A stretch of DNA of 64,000 bases from Paracoccus sp. (in: a-proteobacteria) (GTDB taxonomy: Bacteria > Pseudomonadota > Alphaproteobacteria > Rhodobacterales > Rhodobacteraceae), in assembly GCF_030604785.1 (NCBI RefSeq), contig NZ_JAUVVF010000003.1, positions 62,001 to 126,000 of the forward strand, read 5' to 3'. The notes under the pieces were generated by a model. The model was not told the DNA's origin, made no database searches, and was given only the letters and a program-made list of their open reading frames with translations. Numbering within the stretch: position 1 is the first letter of the stretch; each line of letters starts with the position of its first letter. Shown here piece after piece: positions 46,765 to 55,630 of this stretch. Position numbers and translations under genes: made by a program.

Positions 46765-47927
46765 CAGGCCGCCCCTTGGGTCCGCGACCGGGCCGAGGCC
46801 AGGGCATCGCGCAATTCGGTCTCCATCCGCTGCAGCTCGGTCTCGGCGGCGGCGCGGCGGGTCCGGCCCTCATCGGCGATGCGCAGGCTGTCCTCGATCG
46901 TGGCGATCAGCTGGGCATTGGCGGTGCTGACGGCCTCGATGTCGAAGACGCCGCGCTCGGCTTCGGTCCGGATCTGGGCATTGGCCTGACGCAGATTGTC
47001 GGCATTGCGCGTCAGCAATTCATTGGTCAGGTCGGTGGCGGCCTTGACGCTGCGCGCGGCCTCGGCGCTGCGCTGGATCGTGACGGCCTGGGCCAGCTGC
47101 GTCTCCCACAGAGGCACGGTGTTCACCAGCGTCGAGTTGATGCGCGTGACCAGCGACTTGTCGTTTTCCTGCACCAGCCGGATCGAGGGCAGAGACTGCA
47201 TCGTCACCTGCCGCGTCAGCTTGAGGTCATGGACGCGCCGCTCAAGATCGTCGCGCAAGGTCCTGAGATCGCGCAATTCCTGCGCGCCCATCACCTGCTG
47301 TTCCTCGGGCGTCCCCTTCAGCGCGGCCTCGCGTTCGGGAATGATGCGGCTGTCCAGCTCGCGCAGCTTTTCCTCGCCCGCGGCGATATACAGCGCAAGC
47401 TCGTCATAGAAGTTCAGCGTTTTCTCATAAAGCAGGTCCAGAGACTTGATGTCCTTCAGCAATTTCTGCTCGTGCGCTTCCAGTTCGGCGGTGATCCGGT
47501 CAATCTGGGTCTGGACCTGTTCGTAATTGGCGACGAATTTCGCGAAGGGCGCCGACCGGCCCAGCAGCTTTTCCCACAGGCTGCGCTCGCGGCGCATGTC
47601 GAGTTCGCTGGTGGAGAAGCCGCGGATCGTGGTGACCACCGCGCGCAGGCTGTCGCCGGCGGGGCCCACATCCTTGGTCTTGACGTCGTTCAGCATGGCC
47701 TGGCTGATCTGTTGCAGATCGGCCTGGGCGCGGGTGCCGAAGCGCAGGATGGAATTGCTGTCCTTCAGGTCGATCTCGTCCATGCGGCGCTGGATCTCGG
47801 CGCGGGTGGCCGGATCGGCAGCCGAGGCGCTGACCGGGGTGTCATCGGGCTGGGGCAGGCTGGTCTGGGTCAGCGCGTCGATCTGGGCCTGTGCGGCCAG
47901 CGCGCGGCTGCGGGTCTCGTCGGTCAT
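46764..47927 (-). CDS. TelA family (toxic anion resistance) protein
   Basis: The 387-residue, mainly helical protein matches the TelA/KlaA family (PF05816). Recognisable segments are RGFSTSELDMRRERSLWEKLLGRS (about 98-121), FYDELALYIAAGEEKLRELD (about 173-192) and LVQENDKSLVTRINSTLVNTVPLWETQLAQAV (about 248-280). Members were linked to tellurite resistance and to membrane-stress tolerance in several bacteria; direct tellurite action is unproven. I use the ATG at 47927, seven bases after a GGGGG run, rather than 47933 or 47966. It heads the set TelA, DUF2927, SPFH, zinc ribbon. Confidence 0.85.
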   Translation of the reverse strand: MTDETRSRALAAQAQIDALTQTSLPQPDDTPVSASAADPATRAEIQRRMDEIDLKDSNSILRFGTRAQADLQQISQAMLNDVKTKDVGPAGDSLRAVVTTIRGFSTSELDMRRERSLWEKLLGRSAPFAKFVANYEQVQTQIDRITAELEAHEQKLLKDIKSLDLLYEKTLNFYDELALYIAAGEEKLRELDSRIIPEREAALKGTPEEQQVMGAQELRDLRTLRDDLERRVHDLKLTRQVTMQSLPSIRLVQENDKSLVTRINSTLVNTVPLWETQLAQAVTIQRSAEAARSVKAATDLTNELLTRNADNLRQANAQIRTEAERGVFDIEAVSTANAQLIATIEDSLRIADEGRTRRAAAETELQRMETELRDALASARSRTQGAA

Positions 47928-48048
47928 CTGCATTCCCCCGGTCTGCGGCAAAAGCAACCATGCCATTCACACGTTCACCATATGGCGAATCTCTGCCGGT
48001 TCAACGGGACACGCGCCCGAAAGTTTCTCTGCGGCGCGGCGCGAATGG

Positions 48049-48077
48049 AAAAAGGGCGGGCCTGTTGCGGCCCGCCC
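48049..48077 (-). terminator. fadJ terminator
   Basis: Read on the minus strand, a 9-bp perfect GC stem GGGCGGGCC with a 6-base loop and complement runs into TTTTT. It lies 28 bases beyond the stop codon at 48105. Confidence 0.85.
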
Positions 48078-48104
48078 TCATCGTTGTGATGCATCCGGTG
48101 CGGA

Positions 48105-50291
48105 TCAGGCGGCCTTCTTGCCCGCCCCGAAGCGGCCGTAGAAGCTGTCGCCCTTGGCCGCCATCTCGCGCAGCAGAGCGGGGGCCGCGAAGCGTTCGCC
48201 ATGCGCGCCCGCCAGCTGGTCGCAGATCGCCACCGCACGTTCGGCGCCCAGGATGTCCAGCCAGCCGAAGGGGCCGCCAGACCATGGCGCATAGCCCCAG
48301 CCCAGGATCGCGCCCACGTCGCCCTCGCGGATGTCCTCGAGAACGCCCTCCTCGAGCGCGCGCACCGCCTCGAGCGTCTGCGCGAACATCAGCCGGTGCT
48401 GCACCTCCTCCAGACTGGGCTGGTCGTCCGCGCGGGGGAATTGTGCGTCCAGCCCCTCCCACAGACCTTGGCGCTTGCCGGCCTCGTCATAGGCGTAGAA
48501 GCCCGCCGCGGCCTTGCGGCCCATCCGGCCCTGATCGGCCATCCAGAACAGCACCTCGTCCACCGCGCCGTCGGGATAGGCGTCCCCCATCGCGGCCCGC
48601 GTCGCCTTGGCGATCTTGACGCCCAGGTCGATCGAGGTCTCGTCCACCAGCTGCAGCGGGCCGAGCGGCATCCCCATCATCTTGGCGGCGTTCTCGACCA
48701 GGGTCGGGTTCACGCCCTCGGCCACCAGCCGGATGCCCTCGTTGATGTAGGGGATGATGCAGCGGTTGGCGTAGAAGAAGCGCGCGTCGTTCACCACGAT
48801 GGGCGTCTTGCGGATCTGGCGCACGAAATCCAGCGCCTTGGCGACCGCCACGGGGCCGGTCTCGCGGCCCTTGATGATCTCGACCAGCGCCATCTTGTCC
48901 ACCGGGCTGAAGAAGTGGATGCCGATGAACTGCCCGGGCCGCGCGCTGGCCTTGGCCAGGTCGCTGATCGGCAGGGTCGAGGTGTTGGTGGCGAAGATCG
49001 CGTCCGCGGGGATCACCGCCTCGGCCTTCCTCGTGACCTCGGCCTTGACCGAGGGGTCCTCGAACACGGCTTCGACGATCAGGTCGCAGCCCTCCAGCGC
49101 GGCGTAGTCGGTCGTGGCGGTGATGCGGGCCAGCAGCTCGGCCTTCTGGTCCTCGGTCGCCTTCTTGCGGCTGATCGCCTTGTCCATCAGGCCTTCCGAA
49201 TAGGCCTTGCCCTTGTCGGCGCTGGCTTGCGCGGCGTCGATCAGGACCACCTCGATCCCGGCCTTGGCGCTGACATAGGCAATGCCCGCGCCCATCATGC
49301 CCGCACCCAGAATGCCCACCTTGCGGACAGTCTGGTCGGGGGCTTCGGGACGGTTCGCGCCCTTTTCCAGCGCCCCCTTGTTGATGAACAGGCTGCGGAT
49401 CATCGCCGTCGAGGACGGGTTCATCAGGACGTTGGTGAACCAGCGCGCCTCGATCTTCAGCGCCTGATCGAAGGGCACCTGCGCGCCCTCGTAGACGGCC
49501 GACAGCAGCGCCTTGGCCGCCGGATAGACGCCCATCGTCTTGGCGTGCACCATGGCCGAGGCGCCGACGAAGGTCATGAAGCCCGCCGGATGGAAGGGCT
49601 CGCCCCCCGGCATCTTGTAGCCCTTGGCGTCCCAGGGCTTGACCAGGTCGGCCTCCTTCGCCTCGAGCACCCAGGCCTTGGCGGCGGCCAGCGGGTCCTC
49701 GACCACCTCGTCGACCAGGCCGGCGGCCTTGGCCTTCTTCGGCTCGGAGAGCTTGCCCTCCAGCAGGAAGGGCGCGGCGACCATGGCGCCCAGCTTGCGG
49801 ACGAGGCGCGTCGTGCCGCCCGCGCCGGGGAAGATGCCGACCATGATCTCGGGCAGGCCGATTTTGGCCTTGGGATTGTCCGCGACGAAGATCCGGTGCG
49901 TCGCCAGCGGCAGCTCCAGCCCGATGCCGAGCGCGGTGCCGGGCAGGGCGGCGGCGACGGGCTTGCCGCCCTTCTTCGTCTTGGAATCCATCCCGGCCAG
50001 CTCGATCTTGCGCAGCAGGCGGTGCAGCGTCATCACGCCGTCGAAGACCCCCTGCGCGCCGTTCGCCTCCTTCATCCCGGCGATGACCTTGAGGTCCATG
50101 CCGGCGGCGAAGTCCTTCTTGCCCGAGGTGATCACGATGCCTCTGACGGACTCGTTGGCCAGCGCCTGGTCGATCAGATCGTTCAGCTCTTGCGCGCCGT
50201 CCATCGACAGCACGTTCATCGACTTGCCGGGCACGTCCCAGGTGATGACGGCCACGCCATCGTCACCGCGGCTCATGGTGAAATCGGTCAT
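48105..50291 (-). CDS. fadJ: multifunctional fatty-acid oxidation protein (enoyl-CoA hydratase / 3-hydroxyacyl-CoA dehydrogenase)
   Basis: The 728-residue protein fuses two beta-oxidation activities. The N-terminal crotonase domain (about 1-190) has the oxyanion-hole segments SGKKDFAAGMDLKVIAGM (about 51-68) and LPEIMVGIFPGAGGTTRL (about 147-164). The dehydrogenase part opens VGILGAGMMGAGIAYVSAKAG (about 320-340) for NAD binding, and IHFFSPVDKMALVEII (about 452-467) carries the catalytic His. The C-terminal domains (from about 500) have VNDARFFYANRC. It is downstream of the thiolase with a 14-base gap. It is like FadB/FadJ but sequence here does not tell which; fadJ is used as the likelier label. 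Confidence 0.9.
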   Translation of the reverse strand: MTDFTMSRGDDGVAVITWDVPGKSMNVLSMDGAQELNDLIDQALANESVRGIVITSGKKDFAAGMDLKVIAGMKEANGAQGVFDGVMTLHRLLRKIELAGMDSKTKKGGKPVAAALPGTALGIGLELPLATHRIFVADNPKAKIGLPEIMVGIFPGAGGTTRLVRKLGAMVAAPFLLEGKLSEPKKAKAAGLVDEVVEDPLAAAKAWVLEAKEADLVKPWDAKGYKMPGGEPFHPAGFMTFVGASAMVHAKTMGVYPAAKALLSAVYEGAQVPFDQALKIEARWFTNVLMNPSSTAMIRSLFINKGALEKGANRPEAPDQTVRKVGILGAGMMGAGIAYVSAKAGIEVVLIDAAQASADKGKAYSEGLMDKAISRKKATEDQKAELLARITATTDYAALEGCDLIVEAVFEDPSVKAEVTRKAEAVIPADAIFATNTSTLPISDLAKASARPGQFIGIHFFSPVDKMALVEIIKGRETGPVAVAKALDFVRQIRKTPIVVNDARFFYANRCIIPYINEGIRLVAEGVNPTLVENAAKMMGMPLGPLQLVDETSIDLGVKIAKATRAAMGDAYPDGAVDEVLFWMADQGRMGRKAAAGFYAYDEAGKRQGLWEGLDAQFPRADDQPSLEEVQHRLMFAQTLEAVRALEEGVLEDIREGDVGAILGWGYAPWSGGPFGWLDILGAERAVAICDQLAGAHGERFAAPALLREMAAKGDSFYGRFGAGKKAA

Positions 50292-50305
50292 GTCGCTGTC
50301 CTCCC

Positions 50306-51517
50306 TTACACGCGCTCGATGATGGTGGCGGCGCCCATGCCGGACGCGATGCAGAGCGTGGCGAGGCCCATGGTCTTGTCCTGCCGCTCCAGCTCGTCGA
50401 GCAGGGTGCCGATGATGATCGCGCCCGTCGCGCCGAGCGGATGGCCCAGAGCGATGGCGCCGCCATTGACGTTGACCTTGCCGGGATCGACCTGGAAGGC
50501 CTGCATGAAGCGCAGCACGACCGAGGCAAAGGCCTCGTTCACCTCGAAGAGATCGATGTCCCCGATGGACATGCCCGCCTCGCGCAGGATCTTCTCGGTC
50601 ACCGGGACGGGGCCGGTCAGCATGATCGTGGGATCGGTGCCGATCTTGGCGGTGGCGCGGATGCGCGCGCGGGGCTTGAGGCCATAGGCCCGGCCGAACT
50701 CCTCGTTGCCGATCAGAACCGCGGCGGCGCCGTCCACGATGCCCGACGAGTTGCCGGCATGGTGGATGTGGTCGATATGGGTCAGATGCGGGTATTTCAG
50801 CATCGCGACCTTGTCGAAGCCGGGCATCATCTCGCCCATCTCCTTGAAGGCGGGCTTGAGCTTGGCGAGGTCCTCGGCGGTGGTGCCGGGGCGCATGTAT
50901 TCGTCGCGGTCGAGGATCGTCAGGCCGTTCTGGTCGAGCACCGGCACGATGGACCTGTCGAAGCGCCCCTCCTCCCAGGCCCGGGCGGCGCGGCGCTGGC
51001 TTTCCAGCGCCAGCGCGTCGGCCTCCTCGCGGGTGAAGCCGTATTCGGTCGCGATGATGTCGGCGCTGATCCCCTGCGGGACGAAATAGGACTTCATCGC
51101 GAGGCTGGGATCGACCGCGATGGCGGCGCCGTCGCTGCCCATGGCGACGCGGCCCATCATCTCGACCCCGCCGGCGATGTAGGCCTGCCCGGCGCCGCCC
51201 CTGACCTGGTTGGCGGCCAGGTTCACGGCCTCCATGCCCGAGGCGCAGAAGCGGTTGATCGACAGGCCCGGGATGCGCTCGTCCAGGTCCGAGGCAAGCA
51301 CCGCGCTGCGCGCGAGGCAGCCGCCCTGCTCCTTGACCTGGGTGACGTTGCCCCAGATTACATCCTCGACCGCATGGCCCTCAAGGTTGTTGCGCGCCTT
51401 GACGGCGTTCAGCAGGCGCGCGGACAGGGCCAGCGACGTGACCTCGTGCAGGCTGCCATCGGCGCGGCCCTTCCCGCGCGGCGTGCGCGCTGCGTCATAG
51501 ATGAATGCGTCGGTCAT
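50306..51517 (-). CDS. fadA: acetyl-CoA acyltransferase (thiolase)
   Basis: This 403-residue thiolase catalyses the last step of beta-oxidation. The nucleophilic cysteine lies in RFCASGMEAVNLAANQV (about 90-106). The His in GGAIALGHPLGATGA (about 352-366) and the Cys in LCIASGMGAATIIE (near residue 390) complete the triad. The ATG at 51517 is in line with family starts; an upstream in-frame ATG would add an atypical tail. It is separated from the upstream acyl-CoA dehydrogenase gene by a 299-base gap full of inverted repeats and is followed by fadJ. Confidence 0.92.
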   Translation of the reverse strand: MTDAFIYDAARTPRGKGRADGSLHEVTSLALSARLLNAVKARNNLEGHAVEDVIWGNVTQVKEQGGCLARSAVLASDLDERIPGLSINRFCASGMEAVNLAANQVRGGAGQAYIAGGVEMMGRVAMGSDGAAIAVDPSLAMKSYFVPQGISADIIATEYGFTREEADALALESQRRAARAWEEGRFDRSIVPVLDQNGLTILDRDEYMRPGTTAEDLAKLKPAFKEMGEMMPGFDKVAMLKYPHLTHIDHIHHAGNSSGIVDGAAAVLIGNEEFGRAYGLKPRARIRATAKIGTDPTIMLTGPVPVTEKILREAGMSIGDIDLFEVNEAFASVVLRFMQAFQVDPGKVNVNGGAIALGHPLGATGAIIIGTLLDELERQDKTMGLATLCIASGMGAATIIERV

Positions 51518-51557
51518 GGTTCCTCCTAGGTCGCCCGGGCGGGCCGGGCCGAAACGG

Positions 51558-51632
51558 CCGGGGGGCTTCGCGCCCCCCGGACCCCCCGCGGGGTATTTCT
51601 GCAACGAAGAAGAGGCGGGTTAACCTCTTCTT
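51558..51632. repeat. run of three hairpins between the acyl-CoA dehydrogenase and thiolase genes
   Basis: Three inverted repeats follow one another: CCGGGGGGC / GCCCCCCGG (51558-51580, 5-base loop), ACCCC / GGGGT (51581-51594) and AAGAAGAGG / CCTCTTCTT (51607-51632, 8-base loop). They lie between two minus-strand genes and could attenuate or stabilise the transcript. Confidence 0.6.
51591..51612 (+). repeat. copy 1 of an intergenic element (GGGTATTT-N3-CAACGAAGAAG)
   Basis: A 22-base element GGGTATTT, three variable bases, CAACGAAGAAG lies just after a GC-rich hairpin. The same sequence, except for the three variable bases (CTG against GGA), occurs in opposite orientation at 51770-51791. 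Matching such elements in related genomes would show it is a dispersed repeat, which I suspect from memory of similar intergenic sequences in Rhodobacteraceae. Confidence 0.65.
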
Positions 51633-51769
51633 AATCCTGAGCCGCTTTACTCGGCGCTGCGGTACAGGCTGGGGAGCCGATGACCGCCAACGGAGAAGTC
51701 GCCCCGGCTCTTGGGCCGATAACGTCTTGCCGCCCGGAAGGGCGGGGGGGGCCGGGGCGCACCTTCGGA

Positions 51770-51791
51770 CTTCTTCGTTGTCCAAATACCC
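51770..51791 (-). repeat. copy 2 of the intergenic element, inverted
   Basis: On the minus strand this reads GGGTATTT-GGA-CAACGAAGAAG and is followed by TCCGAAGGTGCG. A nearby GC hairpin CCGCCC-GGAA-GGGCGG (51730-51745) mirrors the one beside copy 1. The two copies bracket about 160 bases with no reading frame that looks real. Confidence 0.65.
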
Positions 51792-51816
51792 ATCCGGCCT
51801 CTCCGCCCGCGCGACG

Positions 51817-53595
51817 TCAGAAGGCGTCCGCCTCCAAGGCCATCACCGGCTCGGCGCCCGTGCGGATGCGGGCCAGGTGCGTGCCGGTCATCGGCAGCTG
51901 CCGCGTCATGTAGTAGCGCGCCGTCGCCAGCTTGGTCCTGAGGAAGGCGGCGTCGCCGGTGCCCTCGTCCAGCGCCGCGCGGGCCGCGACCGCCATCCGG
52001 GCCCACATGTAGCCGAGCGTCACGTGCCCGAAGAGGTGCATGAAGTCGTAGGACCCGGCCAGCGCGTCGTTCGGGGACTTCATGCCCCGCTCCATGAAGA
52101 ACATGGCGGCGGCCTGCAGGTCCTTGGAGGCGGCCTTGAGCGGCTCGATGAAGTCGGCGGCGACGGCCTCGTTGCCGGCCTGCTCACGGCAGAAGGACTT
52201 GATCATCTCGAAGAAGGCCATCACGTGCCGGCCGCCGTCCTGGGCCAGCTTGCGGCCCACGAGGTCGAGCGCCTGCACCCCGTTCGCGCCCTCGTAGATC
52301 ATCGTGATCCGGGCGTCGCGGACGAACTGGCTCATGCCCCATTCCTCGACATAGCCGTGCCCGCCCAGCACCTGCTGCGCCAGCACCGTCGCGTCGAAGC
52401 CCTTGTCGGTCAGGAAGCCCTTGATGACCGGGGTCAGCAGCGAGACCAGCCCCTCGGCGTCCGCATCGTCCGCAAGGTGGCTGCGGTCGATCAGGTGCGC
52501 GCCCCAGAGGGCCAGCGCGCGGGCGCCCTCGAGGAAGCTCTTCTGGTCCATCAGGCTGCGGCGGATGTCGGGATGCACGATCAGCGGATCAGCGGGGCCG
52601 GCCGGGTTCTGCGCGCCGGTGACCGCGCGGCCCTGCAGGCGGTCCTTGGCATAGGCCAGCGCGTTCTGGTAGGCCGGCACCGCCGCCGCGTAGCCCTGAA
52701 GCCCCACGCCCAGACGCGCCTCGTTCATCATCGTGAACATCGCGCGCATGCCCTTGTGCAGGTCCCCGAGCAGCCAGCCCTTGGCGCCGTCATAGTTCAT
52801 CACGCAGGTCGCGTTGCCGTGGATGCCCATCTTGTGCTCGAGCGCGCCGACCGAGACTGCGTTGCGTTCGCCAAGCGAGCCGTCCTCGTTCACGAGGAAC
52901 TTCGGCACGATGAAGAGGCTGATCCCCTTGGTGCCCTCGCCCCCGCCCGGGGCCTTGGCCAGCACCAGGTGGATGACGTTCTCGGCCATGTCGTGATCGC
53001 CGGCCGAGATGAATATCTTCTGGCCGGTGATCAGGTAGCTGCCGTCGTCCTGCGGCTCGGCCTTGGTGCGCAGAAGGCCCAGATCGGTGCCGCAATGCGG
53101 CTCGGTCAGGTTCATCGTGCCGGTCCAGTCGCAGCTGACCATCTTGGGCAGATAGGTGCGCTTCTGCTCGTCCGTGCCATGGGCGTGGATCGCCGAATAG
53201 GCGCCGTGTGTGAGACCCTGATACATGTTGAAGGCCATGTTCGCGCTGACGAACATCTCGCCCGTGGCGACGCCCAGAACATAGGGCATGCCCTGGCCGC
53301 CATATTCGGGATCGCAATCCAGCGCGGTCCAGCCGCCTTCCTTGACCTGTTCAAAGGCCTCGCGAAAGCCCTCGGGGGTGCGCACGACGCCGTTTTCCAG
53401 CACGCAGCCCTGCTGGTCGCCGATGATGTTGAGGGGCGCCAGAACCTCGGCGGACAGCTTGCCCGCGGCTTCCAGGACGGCCTCGGTGAATTCGGGCTCC
53501 AGTTCGTCATGGCCCGGCAGGTCGGATTGCGACAGCTTCAGCACCTCGTGCAGGACGAATTGAAGGTCGCGGATCGGCGGTTCGTAGATCGGCAT
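51817..53595 (-). CDS. acyl-CoA dehydrogenase with long C-terminal domain (DmdC/AcdA-like)
   Basis: The 592-residue flavoprotein oxidises an acyl-CoA thioester. Features of the long family are the N-terminal helical AcylCoA_DH_N part, [20 protein letters not shown] (about 157-176) of the middle domain, and [23 protein letters not shown] (about 423-445) with the flavin-proximal region. A C-terminal extension (about 480-592) is typical of 600-residue members that include 3-methylmercaptopropionyl-CoA dehydrogenases and medium or long chain enzymes. No other DMSP genes are nearby, so that substrate is unproven. It starts four bases after the MerR gene end (53600), at ATG 53595. Confidence 0.9.
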   Translation of the reverse strand: MPIYEPPIRDLQFVLHEVLKLSQSDLPGHDELEPEFTEAVLEAAGKLSAEVLAPLNIIGDQQGCVLENGVVRTPEGFREAFEQVKEGGWTALDCDPEYGGQGMPYVLGVATGEMFVSANMAFNMYQGLTHGAYSAIHAHGTDEQKRTYLPKMVSCDWTGTMNLTEPHCGTDLGLLRTKAEPQDDGSYLITGQKIFISAGDHDMAENVIHLVLAKAPGGGEGTKGISLFIVPKFLVNEDGSLGERNAVSVGALEHKMGIHGNATCVMNYDGAKGWLLGDLHKGMRAMFTMMNEARLGVGLQGYAAAVPAYQNALAYAKDRLQGRAVTGAQNPAGPADPLIVHPDIRRSLMDQKSFLEGARALALWGAHLIDRSHLADDADAEGLVSLLTPVIKGFLTDKGFDATVLAQQVLGGHGYVEEWGMSQFVRDARITMIYEGANGVQALDLVGRKLAQDGGRHVMAFFEMIKSFCREQAGNEAVAADFIEPLKAASKDLQAAAMFFMERGMKSPNDALAGSYDFMHLFGHVTLGYMWARMAVAARAALDEGTGDAAFLRTKLATARYYMTRQLPMTGTHLARIRTGAEPVMALEADAF

Positions 53596-53599
53596 GACG

Positions 53600-53998
53600 T
53601 TATCCTGTCGGCTGTTCAAGGGATGCGGCGGCAAGCCGCCTTTCGGCATCGGAAAGCTGGTTCTTCAGGTCCGCGATGGCGACCTGAAGCTCGGCATGCT
53701 GACGTTCCATGTCGTCCAGCCGCTCGCGCGCGATGGCGATCGTCGCGGCGATCTGGCTGCCATTCGCACCGCCCGGCTGATACAGTTCCAGCAGCTGCCG
53801 GATCTGTTCCAGGCTGAAGCCGAAGCGCTTGCCGCGCAGGATCAGCTTCAGCCGCGCCCGGTCGCGCCGGTCGTAAAGCCGGTGCTGGCCGCGGCGCTGC
53901 GGAAAGATCAGCTCTCGCGCCTCGTAGAAGCGCAGCGTGCGGGGCGTCACGTCGAACGCATCGCACATCTGGCGAATGGTCATCAGATCGTCGGACAT
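53600..53998 (-). CDS. MerR-family regulator next to fatty-acid oxidation genes
   Basis: The 132-residue protein has a MerR winged helix-turn-helix ([41 protein letters not shown], about 6-46) and a C-terminal antiparallel coiled coil ([36 protein letters not shown]). No metal-binding cysteines follow the HTH, so it is not a metal sensor. It is transcribed in front of the acyl-CoA dehydrogenase with a four-base gap and probably senses an acyl-CoA or other intermediate, like LiuR-type regulators. The ATG at 53998 matches the start of the HTH; an upstream in-frame ATG is less likely. Confidence 0.82.
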   Translation of the reverse strand: MSDDLMTIRQMCDAFDVTPRTLRFYEARELIFPQRRGQHRLYDRRDRARLKLILRGKRFGFSLEQIRQLLELYQPGGANGSQIAATIAIARERLDDMERQHAELQVAIADLKNQLSDAERRLAAASLEQPTG

Positions 53999-54057
53999 GA
54001 TGTGCGGCTCCTCCTCCATCACCGGCCTTCCGTCCTTGAAATCGAATATAGCGCAGG

Positions 54058-54072
54058 TTGACGCGAACGTAA
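54058..54072 (-). promoter_or_regulatory. candidate MerR-type operator
   Basis: The sequence TTGACGCGAACGTAA has inner half-sites ACG and CGT spaced by four bases and outer T/A pairs, resembling the operators I recall for LiuR-type MerR regulators. It lies 60 bases upstream of the MerR gene starting at 53998. The match is approximate, with several mismatches, and the assignment is tentative. Confidence 0.35.
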
Positions 54073-54109
54073 GCGAGACGCGGCGTCACGGCCCGGTTCT
54101 GCCGTGGCG

Positions 54110-54496
54110 TCAGCCGGGCCGGTCCATCGCGGCCAGCTCGGCCATGCCGGTCTCGCGCAGCTGCGCCAGATCGATGCGCGCGGCCTGCAGATCGGCGATC
54201 TGCTGGTCCAGCACGGCCAGCTGGCGGTCGGCCATCGCGATCCAGACCTGATATTGCTCGCGCGAGCCCTGCTTGTCGTAGATCAGCAGCCACTGCCGGA
54301 TCTCCTCGAGCGAGAAGCCGAAGCGCCGGCCGCGCAGGATCAGCGTCATCCGCGCCACTTCGCGCGGGCCGTAGAAGCGCGCGCGCCCTTCCTTGTGGGG
54401 CGACAGCAATTCGATGTATTCGTAGTAGCGCAGCGTGCGGGGCGTGACATCGAAACGCGCGCACATCTCCTTGAAGCTGATCCGCTGGTCGGTCAT
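54110..54496 (-). CDS. second MerR-family regulator
   Basis: The 128-residue protein is a paralogue of the regulator at 53600. The HTH reads [45 protein letters not shown] (about 6-50), then a helix and a coiled coil (about 80-125). Again no metal-binding Cys. The two are about 110 bases apart on the same strand; both lie upstream of the beta-oxidation genes. The ATG at 54496 is the natural start. Which genes each controls is not known from sequence. Confidence 0.8.
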   Translation of the reverse strand: MTDQRISFKEMCARFDVTPRTLRYYEYIELLSPHKEGRARFYGPREVARMTLILRGRRFGFSLEEIRQWLLIYDKQGSREQYQVWIAMADRQLAVLDQQIADLQAARIDLAQLRETGMAELAAMDRPG

Positions 54497-54637
54497 GCCG
54501 TCCTCCTCGCTTTCCCCAAAGGTAAAGTTAGGGTCTCGTCCCGGTTTTCTCAACCGAATCCTGCGGGCACGTCACGTCCGGTTGATCGGGCGCGATCCGG
54601 GGGCTAAGCCTGTGGGGACCAGCCACATGAGGACGCG

Positions 54638-55081
54638 ATGACCCAGGACAGCGAAGGCCCCGACGCCGCCGATCAGGCGCGCATCGCGCAGCAATTCATC
54701 GAGGCCATCCCCCATGCCCGCGCCCTGGGGATGCGGGTGGACCGGATCGGGGCGGGCAAGGCCGAGATCTCGATGCCCTGGGCCGAACATCTGGTCGGCG
54801 ATCCGCGCACCGGGGTCGTGCATGGCGGCGTCGTCTCGGCGCTGATGGATACGTGCTGCGGGGCGGCGGTGATGGCCCATCCCGAAAGGCCGCGCCCGAC
54901 CGCGACGATCGACCTGCGCATCGACTACATGCGCGCGGCCCGGCCCGGCCAGCGGATCACGGCGCGGGCCGAGTGCTATCACATGACGCGCAGCGTGGCC
55001 TTCGTGCGCGCCGTCGCGCTGGACGATGACGAGGGCAATCCCGTGGCCACCGCCACCGGCGCCTTTACGGCGGAGCGCTGA
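54638..55081 (+). CDS. PaaI-type hotdog thioesterase
   Basis: The 147-residue single hotdog domain protein contains [22 protein letters not shown] (about 60-81), the central helix with the catalytic-region HGG, and [13 protein letters not shown] (about 91-103). These match the PaaI thioesterase family, which hydrolyses acyl-CoA or aryl-CoA. The following gene, also hotdog, starts one base after its stop, so the two may act as a pair. They lie divergent from the MerR/beta-oxidation genes, which suits CoA-ester metabolism. Confidence 0.85.
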   Translation: MTQDSEGPDAADQARIAQQFIEAIPHARALGMRVDRIGAGKAEISMPWAEHLVGDPRTGVVHGGVVSALMDTCCGAAVMAHPERPRPTATIDLRIDYMRAARPGQRITARAECYHMTRSVAFVRAVALDDDEGNPVATATGAFTAER

Positions 55082-55082
55082 G

Positions 55083-55583
55083 ATGGGCGACAGGAACGAG
55101 CCGCTTCACGTGATCAAGTCCCGCCGCGACAGCGCCCTGCGCGCGCTGGTTTCGGGGGTGCCCTACATGACCTGGCTGGGCATCCAGTTCGACCGGCGCG
55201 GGGACGAGTTGACCGCGATCCTGCCCTTTGACGAGAAGCTGATCGGCAATCCGATGCTGCCCGCCATCCACGGAGGCGTCACGGCCGCCTTTCTCGAAGT
55301 GACGGCGATCATCGAGCTGGCCTGGGCCGCCATGTGGGAGGATCTGGAATCCGGCCGCATCGCCCCCGATGCCGCCGTTCCCGACAGCCTGCCGCGTCTG
55401 CCAAAGACGATCGACTTCACCGTCGATTACCTGCGGTCGGGCCTGCCGCGCGACGCCTATGCACGGGCGCGGGTGGTGCGGTCGGGGCGGCGCTATGCCA
55501 GCGTTCATGTCGAGGCCTGGCAGGACAACCGCTCGCGGCTGATGGCGCAGGCGACAGGGCATTTCCTGATGCCGCAGGGCTGA
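55083..55583 (+). CDS. second hotdog thioesterase family protein
   Basis: The 166-residue protein has the hotdog core: AIHGGVTAAFLEVTAIIELAW (about 60-80) and KTIDFTVDYLRSGLPRDAYARA (about 107-128). It is more divergent than its neighbour and lacks a clear catalytic Asp after HGG, where the neighbour has DTCCG, so activity is uncertain. The ATG at 55083 sits one base after the previous stop (TGAGATG). Family membership is clear; a paired heteromer with the previous protein is an inference. Confidence 0.8.
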   Translation: MGDRNEPLHVIKSRRDSALRALVSGVPYMTWLGIQFDRRGDELTAILPFDEKLIGNPMLPAIHGGVTAAFLEVTAIIELAWAAMWEDLESGRIAPDAAVPDSLPRLPKTIDFTVDYLRSGLPRDAYARARVVRSGRRYASVHVEAWQDNRSRLMAQATGHFLMPQG

Positions 55584-55612
55584 CCCCGCATCTTGCAATC
55601 CGCCGCAAGCTG

Positions 55613-55630
55613 CCCTTTCTGAAAAGGGCG
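55613..55630. other. hairpin between the thioesterase and imuA genes
   Basis: A perfect 7-bp stem GCCCTTT-CTGA-AAAGGGC lies in the 71-base gap. It resembles a terminator stem but is not followed by a T-run on either strand. Confidence 0.35.

Noticed and set aside
48201-50687. Very long open frame (over 800 codons) on the plus strand across the FadJ-like gene
   Set aside because: Its codon pattern mirrors the real minus-strand genes, its product is low-complexity and rich in Arg, His, Gly and Asp, and no family motif is visible. It is a typical antisense artefact of GC-rich DNA.
51505-53817. 770-codon plus-strand frame opposite the acyl-CoA dehydrogenase gene
   Set aside because: Real dehydrogenase motifs are on the minus strand, and the plus frame runs through intergenic repeats without any domain.
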